A stretch of DNA of 64,000 bases from Tragulus kanchil (lineage: Eukaryota > Chordata > Mammalia > Artiodactyla > Tragulidae): NCBI GenBank assembly GCA_022376925.1, contig JAIOJX010000005.1, positions 89,935,001-89,999,000 on the forward strand, in the 5' to 3' direction. The position numbers were made by a program, and so were the translations under genes. The notes below the pieces were generated by a model. The model did no database searches. It was not told where the DNA came from and saw only the letters and a program-made list of their open reading frames with translations. Below are positions 36,168 through 47,463 of this stretch, in pieces. Numbering within the stretch: position 1 is the first letter of the stretch; every line of letters starts with the position of its first letter.

Positions 36168-36281
36168 ATGGCTCATGCGGCCTCACAATTAAAGAAAAAC
36201 CGGGATTTAGAAATCAATGCTGAAGAAGAGACTGAGAAAAAGGAAACCCCAAACGGTCCCGCGATCGGAAGAAAAAGGTAG
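36168..36281 (+). pseudogene. Frameshifted duplicate of the ANK3 first coding exon
   Basis: This is a near-identical copy of the 35067 exon, including its ATG, UTR end and donor flank. Relative to the first copy it lacks two A in the AAAAAAAGG run, lacks two bases in the CACCGC stretch, and has one G-to-C change in CCCGGG. The net 4-bp loss shifts the frame after codon 24 and gives a TAG at 36279. It is part of duplication I (offset about 1.1 kb). Given the other seventeen duplicates, it is more likely an uncorrected assembly copy than a genuine duplicated exon. Confidence 0.85.
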
Positions 36282-36845
36282 CTATGAATGCACATATCTT
36301 GCCTGGATCCTTTATGCTTTAATCTCATCTTGGCATCTGGGAGAAGCATTCGGGGCTATTTTTACATGCCGTGTAGAGTGTAAACTGGGTGTGTAAGTTG
36401 GGTGTGTAAATTGGGCACAGATGATAGAAGCCCTGTGGTAGACCATGGGTGGAGGGGATAGGCAAGGCAGGGGGAGGTTTTTATCCTGTGTGGGGGGCAT
36501 TGCAGTGCCGATGCGGAAGGCTTGCACTTGACATGGGCATGCTTCCATGACTCGGGAAGGTGTTGCAAGGGAATTCACAGTCGTTTCTTTCCTGCCTGGT
36601 CAAGGTTAAATGCACTGCGGTGACTTAGAGTTGAGAACCAGAGAACCAGTCTTTGTACTTCTTATAGTTCTGCCTCGTGGAAAAGGAGCATGTGTGCATT
36701 TCTCAGGCAAACCTGTGACCTTAAAGACATAGCAGTAAAGTCATTTCCTGCCTCGCTTTTTTGGCTTCTTTCCTTCTGCCCCTTGGTTCTGTAAGGTACT
36801 TCTAGGTAGGCTGGGCAAGAGAAATAAGCTGCTGGAATTTTAACT

Positions 36846-39155
36846 CTCTTTTGTTAAATACGGTTACAAGCAGAGAGGGTTGTCTTTCTGTCCTGGCTGA
36901 GGGTGATCACCCTGAACGCAGGAATTCTTGTGACTAGGCAGGGACTTGTAGCCTTTGGCACTGATTGCCTTAGATCAAAGCATGGCCATTGATTCCCCCC
37001 TCCCCCCAGGTCCCCCGCCACTGATATTCTAATGCAGGGGAGCAAATAGGAGGAATATTCTAGGTCAGCGGTGTTTTATTGCAGCCTGAGAGTTTGGTGA
37101 CTGTGCCCTTAAATATGACTCCTAGATTCCAGAGAGTGAAACCTCCAAAGCACTTTTTCTCCCATGACAGTTTTTGAAAATTGGCTGAAACTCTGGGATC
37201 TGAATATGGAAGTCAGGTCATAAAGCATTTTTATGTCTCTTTGTGAGAATTCCCAAGGGTAAGATCATCTTCATTTGCTCTAAGCAGGGATGCACGTGCC
37301 TTGCAAATGACATGCAGATTTCAGCCCCCACATGCACCTTCCTCCAGGAGTGATCATGAATGTTTTCAGTGCCTTCACTGTTTTTTTTCCAAGGGAAGAT
37401 CTGGAGAAACCTCTGCCTTTTGTCACTGGCAGACTTTCTGAGACTGAGTCCGGAGGGCTGCGGTGGTTCTGCCGCAAGACGTTAAATATAAATGGTTCCT
37501 GCTTCCGGGTTCTCGCCAATAAACTTCTTGAACCTATTTTCAGAAGAGTACAAACTTAAGTTAGGAAATTCTCAGCAGGTGTATTTCAGAGCCTCGCACA
37601 GCAGAGCTGTTATGAAATTGTCATGTTTTGCCAGTTTCTGGTCTAATTTTATTAAAGTTAGGTTTGTCTGTGGGTCGGTCACTACAGTTTGACCCCTCTC
37701 TGCAGTCCCCCTCCCCCACCCCCGCGCCACAGTAGTCGGGCTTCTGAGAAACATAGGAACAGGAATGTACATTTGCATAAAGATACAGTTTCATCATTAA
37801 TGTGGATCCTCTGCATAAGAGTTACCAGCCGAGCCAGATTTATGGACGGCAGTATCCTGTGGGAACAATGACAGGTCCGCTGACCTTGTGCCTTGGTCCC
37901 CTGTTTGACTTGGAAGCAAAATAGCGAAGAGGTGAAGCAAAGGACTTTCTGGACTCACTGAGCTGAAGCCAATGCTTGGTCCCCTGTTTGACTTAGCAAC
38001 AAGAAGGAACATGGAGAAATATCTCTTTTGTTAAATACGGTTACAAGCAGAGAGGGTTGTCTTTCTGTCCTGGCTGAGGGTGATCACCCTGAACGCAGGA
38101 ATTCTTGTGACTAGGCAGGGACTTGTAGCCTTTGGCACTGATTGCCTTAGATCAAAGCATGGCCATTGATTCCCCCCTCCCCCCAGGTCCCCCGCCACTG
38201 ATATTCTAATGCAGGGGAGCAAATAGGAGGAATATTCTAGGTCAGCGGTGTTTTATTGCAGCCTGAGAGTTTGGTGACTGTGCCCTTAAATATGACTCCT
38301 AGATTCCAGAGAGTGAAACCTCCAAAGCACTTTTTCTCCCATGACAGTTTTTGAAAATTGGCTGAAACTCTGGGATCTGAATATGGAAGTCAGGTCATAA
38401 AGCATTTTTATGTCTCTTTGTGAGAATTCCCAAGGGTAAGATCATCTTCATTTGCTCTAAGCAGGGATGCACGTGCCTTGCAAATGACATGCAGATTTCA
38501 GCCCCCACATGCACCTTCCTCCAGGAGTGATCATGAATGTTTTCAGTGCCTTCACTGTTTTTTTTCCAAGGGAAGATCTGGAGAAACCTCTGCCTTTTGT
38601 CACTGGCAGACTTTCTGAGACTGAGTCCGGAGGGCTGCGGTGGTTCTGCCGCAAGACGTTAAATATAAATGGTTCCTGCTTCCGGGTTCTCGCCAATAAA
38701 CTTCTTGAACCTATTTTCAGAAGAGTACAAACTTAAGTTAGGAAATTCTCAGCAGGTGTATTTCAGAGCCTCGCACAGCAGAGCTGTTATGAAATTGTCA
38801 TGTTTTGCCAGTTTCTGGTCTAATTTTATTAAAGTTAGGTTTGTCTGTGGGTCGGTCACTACAGTTTGACCCCTCTCTGCAGTCCCCCTCCCCCACCCCC
38901 GCGCCACAGTAGTCGGGCTTCTGAGAAACATAGGAACAGGAATGTACATTTGCATAAAGATACAGTTTCATCATTAATGTGGATCCTCTGCATAAGAGTT
39001 ACCAGCCGAGCCAGATTTATGGACGGCAGTATCCTGTGGGAACAATGACAGGTCCGCTGACCTTGTGCCTTGGTCCCCTGTTTGACTTGGAAGCAAAATA
39101 GCGAAGAGGTGAAGCAAAGGGACTTTCTGGACTCACTGAGCTGAAGCCAATGCTT
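36846..39155 (+). repeat. Direct duplication J (overlaps I)
   Basis: Copies at 36846-37977 and 38023-39155, offset 1177-1178. The junction 37978-38022 is a mosaic: a piece matching 37887-37907 is followed by a piece matching about 39212-39240. Overlap with I makes about 350 bp of ANK3 intron triple (from 35749, 36846 and 38023). Confidence 0.95.
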
Positions 39156-39306
39156 TGTGGATCAAAACGCTCTGCTATGAGTACAGCAGAGTCTGTCCAA
39201 TGTAAATCTCTTAGCAACAAGAAGGGAACATGGAGAAATATCAAGATCGCTATTGTCAGTGTGCAGGCAGGTTTCAGTGTTGTGTTCTCAGGGCAGTCAC
39301 AGTGGT

Positions 39307-39417
39307 GGGGCTTTCCTGGCAGTCCAGTGGTTAAGACTGCAGAGGGGGAATAGGTTCCATTACTTCTCAGGGAACTAAGATCCCATATGCTGAGTGATAT
39401 GACCAAAAAAAAAAAAA
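39307..39417 (+). mobile_element. Short A-tailed tRNA-Glu SINE in ANK3 intron
   Basis: GGGCTTTCCTGGCAGTCCAG head, CTCAGGGAACTAAGATCCC, GAGTGATATGACC, then 13 A. Second copy at 40443-40554 with 14 A, carried by duplication K. Confidence 0.82.
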
Positions 39418-40442
39418 GCTTAACATTGCATTTGATGGAAAAAAAACATATATATATAGTGGGTTATTATAGGACCTCCTCTCACTCATATGCTGAAACA
39501 TCCTTTAGGATCTTTTAATTACATAAATAATAGTGAGCACTCGAATAAAATCTACAATACAAAAGAAAATCTTAGTGTCTAGTTTATAAAATAAGGAATT
39601 TGATTCATGGTTGCCCTGTAATTCAAGTTTGAGCAAGCCCAAGATGAATCTTTCTTGATTATATGTCACAGAATCATATAGTATATTACTGTTATACTCA
39701 AGTCATAATATGCATGTAAAATTAATACAGGATTCACATTTCATCGGGTTTTTTTAAGCCCAGGTAGTTGCACATTTGGTCTCTTTTGAATATTGATAAC
39801 CATGAACAAGTGATTACCACTAAGCCACCTGGGAAGCCCCTGCCAAAAAGTAGGGAACTTCTAGGAATTTATAATTAGTTGAATTTTTGTAATGATTGTA
39901 TTTTATTCTTGGCACAGCAACTTTCATGTCAAGAAAAAGATAATCTTCCTATTAAAAAGAAATTCATCTAGATGGGTGACCCTTTAATCCTTTTATCATC
40001 AAGTTTTCTGACTTCAAGGGGAGAAACAAATCTCAGTGAGTATCTGGTGTCAAAGTTCCTTACCCTCACTTCCCATTGCTTTTCCCTGGCATAAGATACA
40101 GTTTCATCATTAATGTGGATCCTCTGCATAAGAGTTACCAGCCGAGCCAGATTTATGGACGGCAGTATCCTGTGGGAACAATGACAGGTCCGCTGACCTT
40201 GTGCCTTGGTCCCCTGTTTGACTTGGAAGCAAAATAGCGAAGAGGTGAAGCAAAGGGACTTTCTGGACTCACTGAGCTGAAGCCAATGCTTTGTGGATCA
40301 AAACGCTCTGCTATGAGTACAGCAGAGTCTGTCCAATGTAAATCTCTTAGCAACAAGAAGGGAACATGGAGAAATATCAAGATCGCTATTGTCAGTGTGC
40401 AGGCAGGTTTCAGTGTTGTGTTCTCAGGGCAGTCACAGTGGT

Positions 40443-40554
40443 GGGGCTTTCCTGGCAGTCCAGTGGTTAAGACTGCAGAGGGGGAATAGGTTCCATTACT
40501 TCTCAGGGAACTAAGATCCCATATGCTGAGTGATATGACCAAAAAAAAAAAAAA
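40443..40554 (+). mobile_element. Short A-tailed tRNA-Glu SINE, duplicate copy
   Basis: Same element as at 39307-39417 in the right copy of duplication K; the A tail is one base longer. Confidence 0.82.
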
Positions 40555-40825
40555 GCTTAACATTGCATTTGATGGAAAAAAAACATATATATATAGTGGG
40601 TTATTATAGGACCTCCTCTCACTCATATGCTGAAACATCCTTTAGGATCTTTTAATTACATAAATAATAGTGAGCACTCGAATAAAATCTACAATACAAA
40701 AGAAAATCTTAGTGTCTAGTTTATAAAATAAGGAATTTGATTCATGGTTGCCCTGTAATTCAAGTTTGAGCAAGCCCAAGATGAATCTTTCTTGATTATA
40801 TGTCACAGAATCATATAGTATATTA

Positions 40826-43040
40826 CTGTTATACTCAAGTCATAATATGCATGTAAAATTAATACAGGATTCACATTTCATCGGGTTTTTTTAAGCCCAG
40901 GTAGTTGCACATTTGGTCTCTTTTGAATATTGATAACCATGAACAAGTGATTACCACTAAGCCACCTGGGAAGCCCCTGCCAAAAAGTAGGGAACTTCTA
41001 GGAATTTATAATTAGTTGAATTTTTGTAATGATTGTATTTTATTCTTGGCACAGCAACTTTCATGTCAAGAAAAAGATAATCTTCCTATTAAAAAGAAAT
41101 TCATCTAGATGGGTGACCCTTTAATCCTTTTATCATCAAGTTTTCTGACTTCAAGGGGAGAAACAAATCTCAGTGAGTATCTGGTGTCAAAGTTCCTTAC
41201 CCTCACTTCCCATTGCTTTTCCCTGGCATGTTTTTTGGCTTCACTCACCTTCTCTCCTGATGGGCTTAGGCTGGCAGGAAATGAGAGGCATGCCATAGGT
41301 AGTGCCTTTGGGTGGGTTCGTGTTGGAACCATGTCCTCCCGAAGCACCTTGCAGGGAGAAACACTGTATCTCCTGCACCCAGCAGGGTCCCTGGCCCACG
41401 GGTGGTGGTCAGGAAGAGGGTCCAAGCCACCTTGAACCCACAAGGGTTAGAAATCACAAATGCTTTTCAACCCATGCTTTCCTTGTTGCCCCTGGCTTCC
41501 GGTGCCATGTCACCCATGTGGTTTGTCCTCTCTACATAAAGTATAAAATACACTTCAGTAGTGAGGAATATTAGTGTTAAACCTTAGTTTATTCAGTATT
41601 TTTATGTATGCTTATATATATTTACTACATCCTATCAAGAAAAAAAAAAACAGCTTTGAGGTGACCCATGAAAATTTATATTTAAAAAAAAAAGATTATA
41701 GGGCTTCCCAGTGGGTGGTCCAGTGGGTAAGGACACCGCCTTGCAGTGCAAGGGGCACCGGTTCGATCCCTGGCCTGGGAAGATCCCATGTGCTGTGGAG
41801 CGGCTGGACCGATGTGTCCAACTACTGAGCTGGAGCTCTGCAGCACATGCTCCCTGAGCCGGTGCTTTGCAGCGAGAGAGGCCACCACGATGGGAGGCCC
41901 ACACAGGTCTAAGAACAAAGATAGGTAAATGATCTGTTATACTCAAGTCATAATATGCATGTAAAATTAATACAGGATTCACATTTCATCGGGTTTTTTT
42001 AAGCCCAGGTAGTTGCACATTTGGTCTCTTTTGAATATTGATAACCATGAACAAGTGATTACCACTAAGCCACCTGGGAAGCCCCTGCCAAAAAGTAGGG
42101 AACTTCTAGGAATTTATAATTAGTTGAATTTTTGTAATGATTGTATTTTATTCTTGGCACAGCAACTTTCATGTCAAGAAAAAGATAATCTTCCTATTAA
42201 AAAGAAATTCATCTAGATGGGTGACCCTTTAATCCTTTTATCATCAAGTTTTCTGACTTCAAGGGGAGAAACAAATCTCAGTGAGTATCTGGTGTCAAAG
42301 TTCCTTACCCTCACTTCCCATTGCTTTTCCCTGGCATGTTTTTTGGCTTCACTCACCTTCTCTCCTGATGGGCTTAGGCTGGCAGGAAATGAGAGGCATG
42401 CCATAGGTAGTGCCTTTGGGTGGGTTCGTGTTGGAACCATGTCCTCCCGAAGCACCTTGCAGGGAGAAACACTGTATCTCCTGCACCCAGCAGGGTCCCT
42501 GGCCCACGGGTGGTGGTCAGGAAGAGGGTCCAAGCCACCTTGAACCCACAAGGGTTAGAAATCACAAATGCTTTTCAACCCATGCTTTCCTTGTTGCCCC
42601 TGGCTTCCGGTGCCATGTCACCCATGTGGTTTGTCCTCTCTACATAAAGTATAAAATACACTTCAGTAGTGAGGAATATTAGTGTTAAACCTTAGTTTAT
42701 TCAGTATTTTTATGTATGCTTATATATATTTACTACATCCTATCAAGAAAAAAAAAAACAGCTTTGAGGTGACCCATGAAAATTTATATTTAAAAAAAAA
42801 AGATTATAGGGCTTCCCAGTGGGTGGTCCAGTGGGTAAGGACACCGCCTTGCAGTGCAAGGGGCACCGGTTCGATCCCTGGCCTGGGAAGATCCCATGTG
42901 CTGTGGAGCGGCTGGACCGATGTGTCCAACTACTGAGCTGGAGCTCTGCAGCACATGCTCCCTGAGCCGGTGCTTTGCAGCGAGAGAGGCCACCACGATG
43001 GGAGGCCCACACAGGTCTAAGAACAAAGATAGGTAAATGA
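40826..43040 (+). repeat. Direct duplication L (overlaps K)
   Basis: Copies at 40826-41932 and 41934-43040, offset 1108. The first copy is cut inside the 3' part of a CHR-like SINE; the second copy runs on into the rest of that SINE. Confidence 0.95.
41701..41932 (+). mobile_element. CHR-like SINE, truncated by duplication L junction
   Basis: GGCTTCCCAGTGGGTGGTCC head with a small internal insertion (GTGG), GGTTCGATCCCTGGCC B box, and body to AAGAACAAAGATAGG. It stops abruptly at 41932, where the right copy of duplication L begins. The intact version is at 42810-43071. Confidence 0.85.
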
Positions 43041-43071
43041 AAGATCAATAGAAGTGACCCCTCCCCCACAA
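42810..43071 (+). mobile_element. CHR-like SINE, complete copy
   Basis: Full element with tail ATCAATAGAAGTGACCCCTC then CCCCCACA. The target-site duplication AAAAAGATTATAG lies at 42797-42809 and 43072-43084. Its B box matches the tRNA consensus (GGTTCGATCCC). This copy shows what the truncated 41701 copy is missing. Confidence 0.87.
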
Positions 43072-43209
43072 AAAAAGATTATAGAGTTCCTCCCCCCTCA
43101 GCTTTATCTCTATGAATGACAGAGGAATATACTAGGATAAAGTGGCAATTAATTCTCTGATTATTGGTGTCAGACTTGTACAGCTATTTCAGTGGCAGAG
43201 CCGGAATGA

Positions 43210-44040
43210 ATGAATATTCATTGCTTCATTTTTGTATTCACACACTCATTCAGCCAATATTTATTGAGTGACTTCTGGCATTAGGTATTATGTTCTTTGT
43301 TGGAGACAAAGCTAAAGGAGGCAGAATTGGACCAGTACCATAGCTCCAGGCACAGGGAGGAGGAAGACAAAAGCATCATCAAACACCCTACAAGAAGGCG
43401 GCACAGTGAGACCCCCAGTTCAGCTCGAATGAGCTCACATAAGGTTCTCAGCATAACTGAGCCTTGCAAGAGGAGTGAGCAAGATAGACAAGCAGAATGA
43501 CAGGAATCCCAGGCTAACAAGGGTTCAAGTATAAGAGAACATTCATCTGTGTGAGAAACAAGCAGTATTTTGGAGAAAGAACACGAGTGTATGGTAGGAA
43601 AAACGGCTGTAAAAAGTCAGAGAACAGATCACGAAGGTCTTTGTATGCCGTCTCAAGAGGCTAGACCAGACTGGGGCTGGACATTAACCCCTGCTGAAAG
43701 GAGAGAGGGACCTGAATGGTTTTGGGGGTGATGGTAGAGAGAGAAGGAGGCTGAAGAGCTTTCTGGGTTGAAAACCATCCTTAAAGCATCGTTGCTGTGG
43801 GCAGCAGCCGGAAGAGCCATCAGGAAGCCCCGATGGTGGTGATGCAGGCATGAGAGGTGCTGAGGGTCTGAACAACGACAGAGATGATGCTGATGGAGAA
43901 GGGGGTGTTGCGTACAAGAGATATTTAGAGGAAGACTCAGTAGAGCTTGGCAGTGGACTGTATGTAGGATGTGAGAGGGAGAGATCGGATTCTAGGGTAA
44001 CTGCCAAGTTTCTGGCTTGCAGCGGAAAATGAAGAATTAA
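43210..44040 (+). repeat. Ancient mammal-wide interspersed repeat (class unresolved)
   Basis: Starts CCAATATTTATTGAGTGACT, and continues GGTCTTTGTATGCCGTCTC and CCATCCTTAAAGCATCGTTG to GGGTAACTGCCAAGTTTCTG. This is the order of a long ancient repeat common in mammals ('tttattgagcacctact ... agggccttgtaggcc ... atcactctggctgctgtg ... aggtttctggc'). Open frames in it are not genes. Confidence 0.5.
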
Positions 44041-44124
44041 ATTTCTTGGATTCATTTCTTTTCTCCCAGGACATTTCTTGACCTCTTAAAAAGCGCACCA
44101 GATAGGGTTTAAAATTACTTGTTA

Positions 44125-44230
44125 GGTGGAGGCTCATTTATTCTTCACGACAACCCTGTGAAGAAAGTATTTCTATCCCCATTTTACAGATGAGAAAACT
44201 GAGGTACAAGGTTTCAGGCTGTTCCCTCAG
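44125..44230 (+). repeat. MIR-type fragment
   Basis: TTCTTCACGACAACCCTGTG, ATCCCCATTTTACAGATGAG, then AAAACTGAGGTACAAGG. This is among the best-preserved MIR cores in the window. Confidence 0.75.
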
Positions 44231-44589
44231 AGTTCCCACACTAATTAATGATAGAGCCAATATTCCAATTTGGATAGCCTCACTCGCTAGCTTGTGCTCT
44301 TAACTATTATACTATACACTATATGTAGTTAAGACTTTCACAGCTACACATCAAAGTGGGTTTGATTCAGAGAATCTTCTAGATTATCAGCTATTTTCTA
44401 AACATCTGGAGCCTTGAATAATAAGCTTTATATCTCGACGTAATCCAGTACTGTAGTGAGTCTGTCTTCCTTACCCTCTGCAATAGATTTTAATGTTTTA
44501 CCTTTTTAATTTTGAAAAATGAAGTGAAAAATTACAAATACCAGGACACCAAATCCTCAGACATGTTTCAGTAATAACAGCACAGCAGT

Positions 44590-44775
44590 GTCTGAGGTGC
44601 TTGTGGTATACCAGACAGGGTGCAGAGTGATTTCTATGGATTATTTCCTGTTTCTCTCATAACTTTTCTATGAGACAGGTGTTATTTTCATCCCCATTTC
44701 TTTCAAGGCTCAAACCTAGGTTTAATGAGACAAAATAACTTGCTTCAGGTCATAGAGCTTGCCACTGGAGGGCCT
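44590..44775 (+). repeat. MIR-type fragment
   Basis: GGTATACCAGACAGGGTGCA, GAGACAGGTGTTATTTTCAT, CCCCATTTCTTTCAAGG, then TCAGGTCATAGAGCTTGCCA. Diverged but in MIR order. Confidence 0.55.
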
Positions 44776-44970
44776 ATACTTAAACTTGGGTCATAGAACT
44801 TTGAATCTATCAGTCTGGGTTTGTTGTAATAAAGCTCTAGCAATGTCTTTTAGGATTAAGGTAACTTAAGAATTTGAGAACAGATTTCAGGAGACCTGAT
44901 CTCTTGCCATAGAAGCTTGGTGCTTCCTGACCTTATACAGGCTCTCTTATATCCTGTTACCTGGGTACTT

Positions 44971-47242
44971 GTGACACCCATGGCGTAAGCATGCCAGGCA
45001 GGGGAGGGTCCTACTGCAGTGCATGGACCTTGGGGAAGAGAATTGTATAGACCCTTAAGGGACAAAGGGAACCTAGTCTGTTTCTTGCTCCACTGAGTCC
45101 ATAGACACCACACCTTTAGGGAGCCTTTTGCTCTCAACATACTTGAAATTCTGCTCTGAAGTTAATAATGTGTTTCCATGTGTGTCTCACCCAAGAAACT
45201 ATGCACACCTTGAGGGCAGAGGTGGTATCATACTCACCCAGGACCAGACTGGGGCCTTCAGAGTAGGAGGGTGGGTGAGAGAGTGGGTGAAGTTGGTAAG
45301 CGAGGGAGGGAGAAAGGTGGCTGGCTGACTGTCTGGGTGGGTGAGAGGCCATATCATGCTTAGGAACATGGACGATAGAGTAGAACTGAGTTCAGGTGCT
45401 GGCACTGCCACTAAGCTACTGTGTCCTTGGGGGTTTATTTAACCTTTAGTTGCCTTGGTCTCTTCACCTGCAAAATGAATACAGTAATAGTTACTGCGGG
45501 GTATAATAAGATGGTGGTCCCACATAAGAGCCATAGTGTGGTAGTTAGTGGGAGGTGGTCCTAATGGACAGACAAATGGACATAAAAACAGATTGTTTCC
45601 ACCCAGAGCCTCCAAAAGGGATTGTGCCGACAGGTCAGCTCCCAGGGGCTGGGCAGGTCATCTCCCTAGAAGCGTGTCTGACTACTGCTGCCTTGTCTCC
45701 ACTCTTCCCATTTGGAAAAGGATGGGTGAAGGAAGGCTTAGCTCACTCATAGGAAAGGCAGGAAACCTTTGTCCTTCGTTGCCAGAGGTTCAGAAATAGG
45801 GAGGCAGTTTAGTAAGATGTGTCAGCTGATTGGTTCTCTGTAATCTGTTACGATCATGATACATTTTTTTCTCAATAAAGTCATCTGTTCATTAAAAAAT
45901 ACTTTGTTGCTCTTGATCAATTGTGTTTTCAACCAGTCCAAGATCATGTCAGGGATAAATTAAGTGTTTGTCAATGTCTGAATAAGTAGTTGAAAAGTTT
46001 TTGTTAGTTTTGTTGCCGGCATAGTGCAGCAATTGAACTGTTTCCTTCATTACTCTTTAGGCTCTGGATCTTTCCTATCTGTTAATTTTCCTTTGGCCTG
46101 ATGATTGATTATTGTGTGTGCTTACGTGACACCCATGGCGTAAGCATATTAGGAGCCTTAGAGAATTGTATAGACCCTTAAGGGACAAAGAACCTAGTCT
46201 GTTTCTTGCTCCACTGAGTCCATAGACACCACACCTTTAGGAGCCTTTTGCTCTCAACATACTTGAAATTCTGCTCTGAAGTTAATAATGTGTTTCCATG
46301 TGTGTCTCACCCAAGAAACTATGCACACCTTGAGGGCAGAGGTGGTATCATACTCACCCAGGACCAGACTGGGGCCTTCAGAGTAGGAGGGTGGGTGAGA
46401 GAGTGGGTGAAGTTGGTAAGCGAGGGAGGGAGAAAGGTGGCTGGCTGACTGTCTGGGTGGGTGAGAGGCCATATCATGCTTAGGAACATGGACGATAGAG
46501 TAGAACTGAGTTCAGGTGCTGGCACTGCCACTAAGCTACTGTGTCCTTGGGGGTTTATTTAACCTTTAGTTGCCTTGGTCTCTTCACCTGCAAAATGAAT
46601 ACAGTAATAGTTACTGCGGGGTATAATAAGATGGTGGTCCCACATAAGAGCCATAGTGTGGTAGTTAGTGGGAGGTGGTCCTAATGGACAGACAAATGGA
46701 CATAAAAACAGATTGTTTCCACCCAGAGCCTCCAAAAGGGATTGTGCCGACAGGTCAGCTCCCAGGGGCTGGGCAGGTCATCTCCCTAGAAGCGTGTCTG
46801 ACTACTGCTGCCTTGTCTCCACTCTTCCCATTTGGAAAAGGATGGGTGAAGGAAGGCTTAGCTCACTCATAGGAAAGGCAGGAAACCTTTGTCCTTCGTT
46901 GCCAGAGGTTCAGAAATAGGGAGGCAGTTTAGTAAGATGTGTCAGCTGATTGGTTCTCTGTAATCTGTTACGATCATGATACATTTTTTTCTCAATAAAG
47001 TCATCTGTTCATTAAAAAAAATACTTTGTTGCTCTTGATCAATTGTGTTTTCAACCAGTCCAAGATCATGTCAGGGATAAATTAAGTGTTTGTCAATGTC
47101 TGAATAAGTAGTTGAAAAGTTTTTGTTAGTTTTGTTGCCGGCATAGTGCAGCAATTGAACTGTTTCCTTCATTACTCTTTAGGCTCTGGATCTTTCCTAT
47201 CTGTTAATTTTCCTTTGGCCTGATGATTGATTATTGTGTGTG
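44971..47242 (+). repeat. Direct duplication M
   Basis: Copies at 44971-46120 and 46126-47242. The offset is 1155 at the extreme left and about 1120 after a 35-bp loss or scramble near 46148-46165, where the second copy departs from the first. Two A are gained in a run near 47014. Each copy contains a MIR. Confidence 0.94.
45370..45515 (+). repeat. MIR SINE
   Basis: GAGTTCAGGTGCTGGCACTG, CTACTGTGTCCTTGGGGG, TTTAACCTTTAGTTGCCTTG, CACCTGCAAAATGAATACAG. Clear MIR consensus order. Second copy at about 46490-46635 in duplication M. Confidence 0.75.
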
Positions 47243-47463
47243 TCTTGTGTTTTATTGAATCTCAATATGGAACAGTGTTAGCTCTTCATAGGTGTGCTTG
47301 AGGACAAAGGATTCAGCGTCTTCGTAGTCTGAAGTTCTTCAGAGTTATAAGAAAAGTCTACTTTTAATGGTATCACATTTTGCCTGCTTCTCTGCTCACT
47401 TAATACAAATGCCTTGTGCACCTCGACTGTGCCCGTATGGGAGCTGATAAGATAAAGGATGTA

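Larger units (their letters stand above)
35019..37196 (+). repeat. Direct duplication I (contains ANK3 exon)
   Basis: Copies at 35019-36099 and 36120-37196; the offset falls from 1101 to 1097 across the exon because the second copy lost 4 bp. A C-rich tract also differs (near 35900 versus 36997). Each copy covers the end of the 5' UTR, the first coding exon and about 0.9 kb of intron. Confidence 0.96.
38956..41229 (+). repeat. Direct duplication K (overlaps J and L)
   Basis: Copies at 38956-40092 and 40092-41229 have an offset of 1136-1137 and abut. The A tail of an internal SINE is 13 bases in one copy and 14 in the other, a typical homopolymer difference. Confidence 0.95.

Noticed and set aside
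41701..41775. tRNA-Glu gene suggested by A and B boxes
   Set aside because: The tRNA-like part is fused to a SINE body and flanked by a target-site duplication; the acceptor and anticodon arms are degraded. The same holds for the other SINE heads.
43297..44055. Charged 60-120 codon frames as a coding exon cluster
   Set aside because: They lie in an ancient interspersed repeat, and frames on both strands are equally open.
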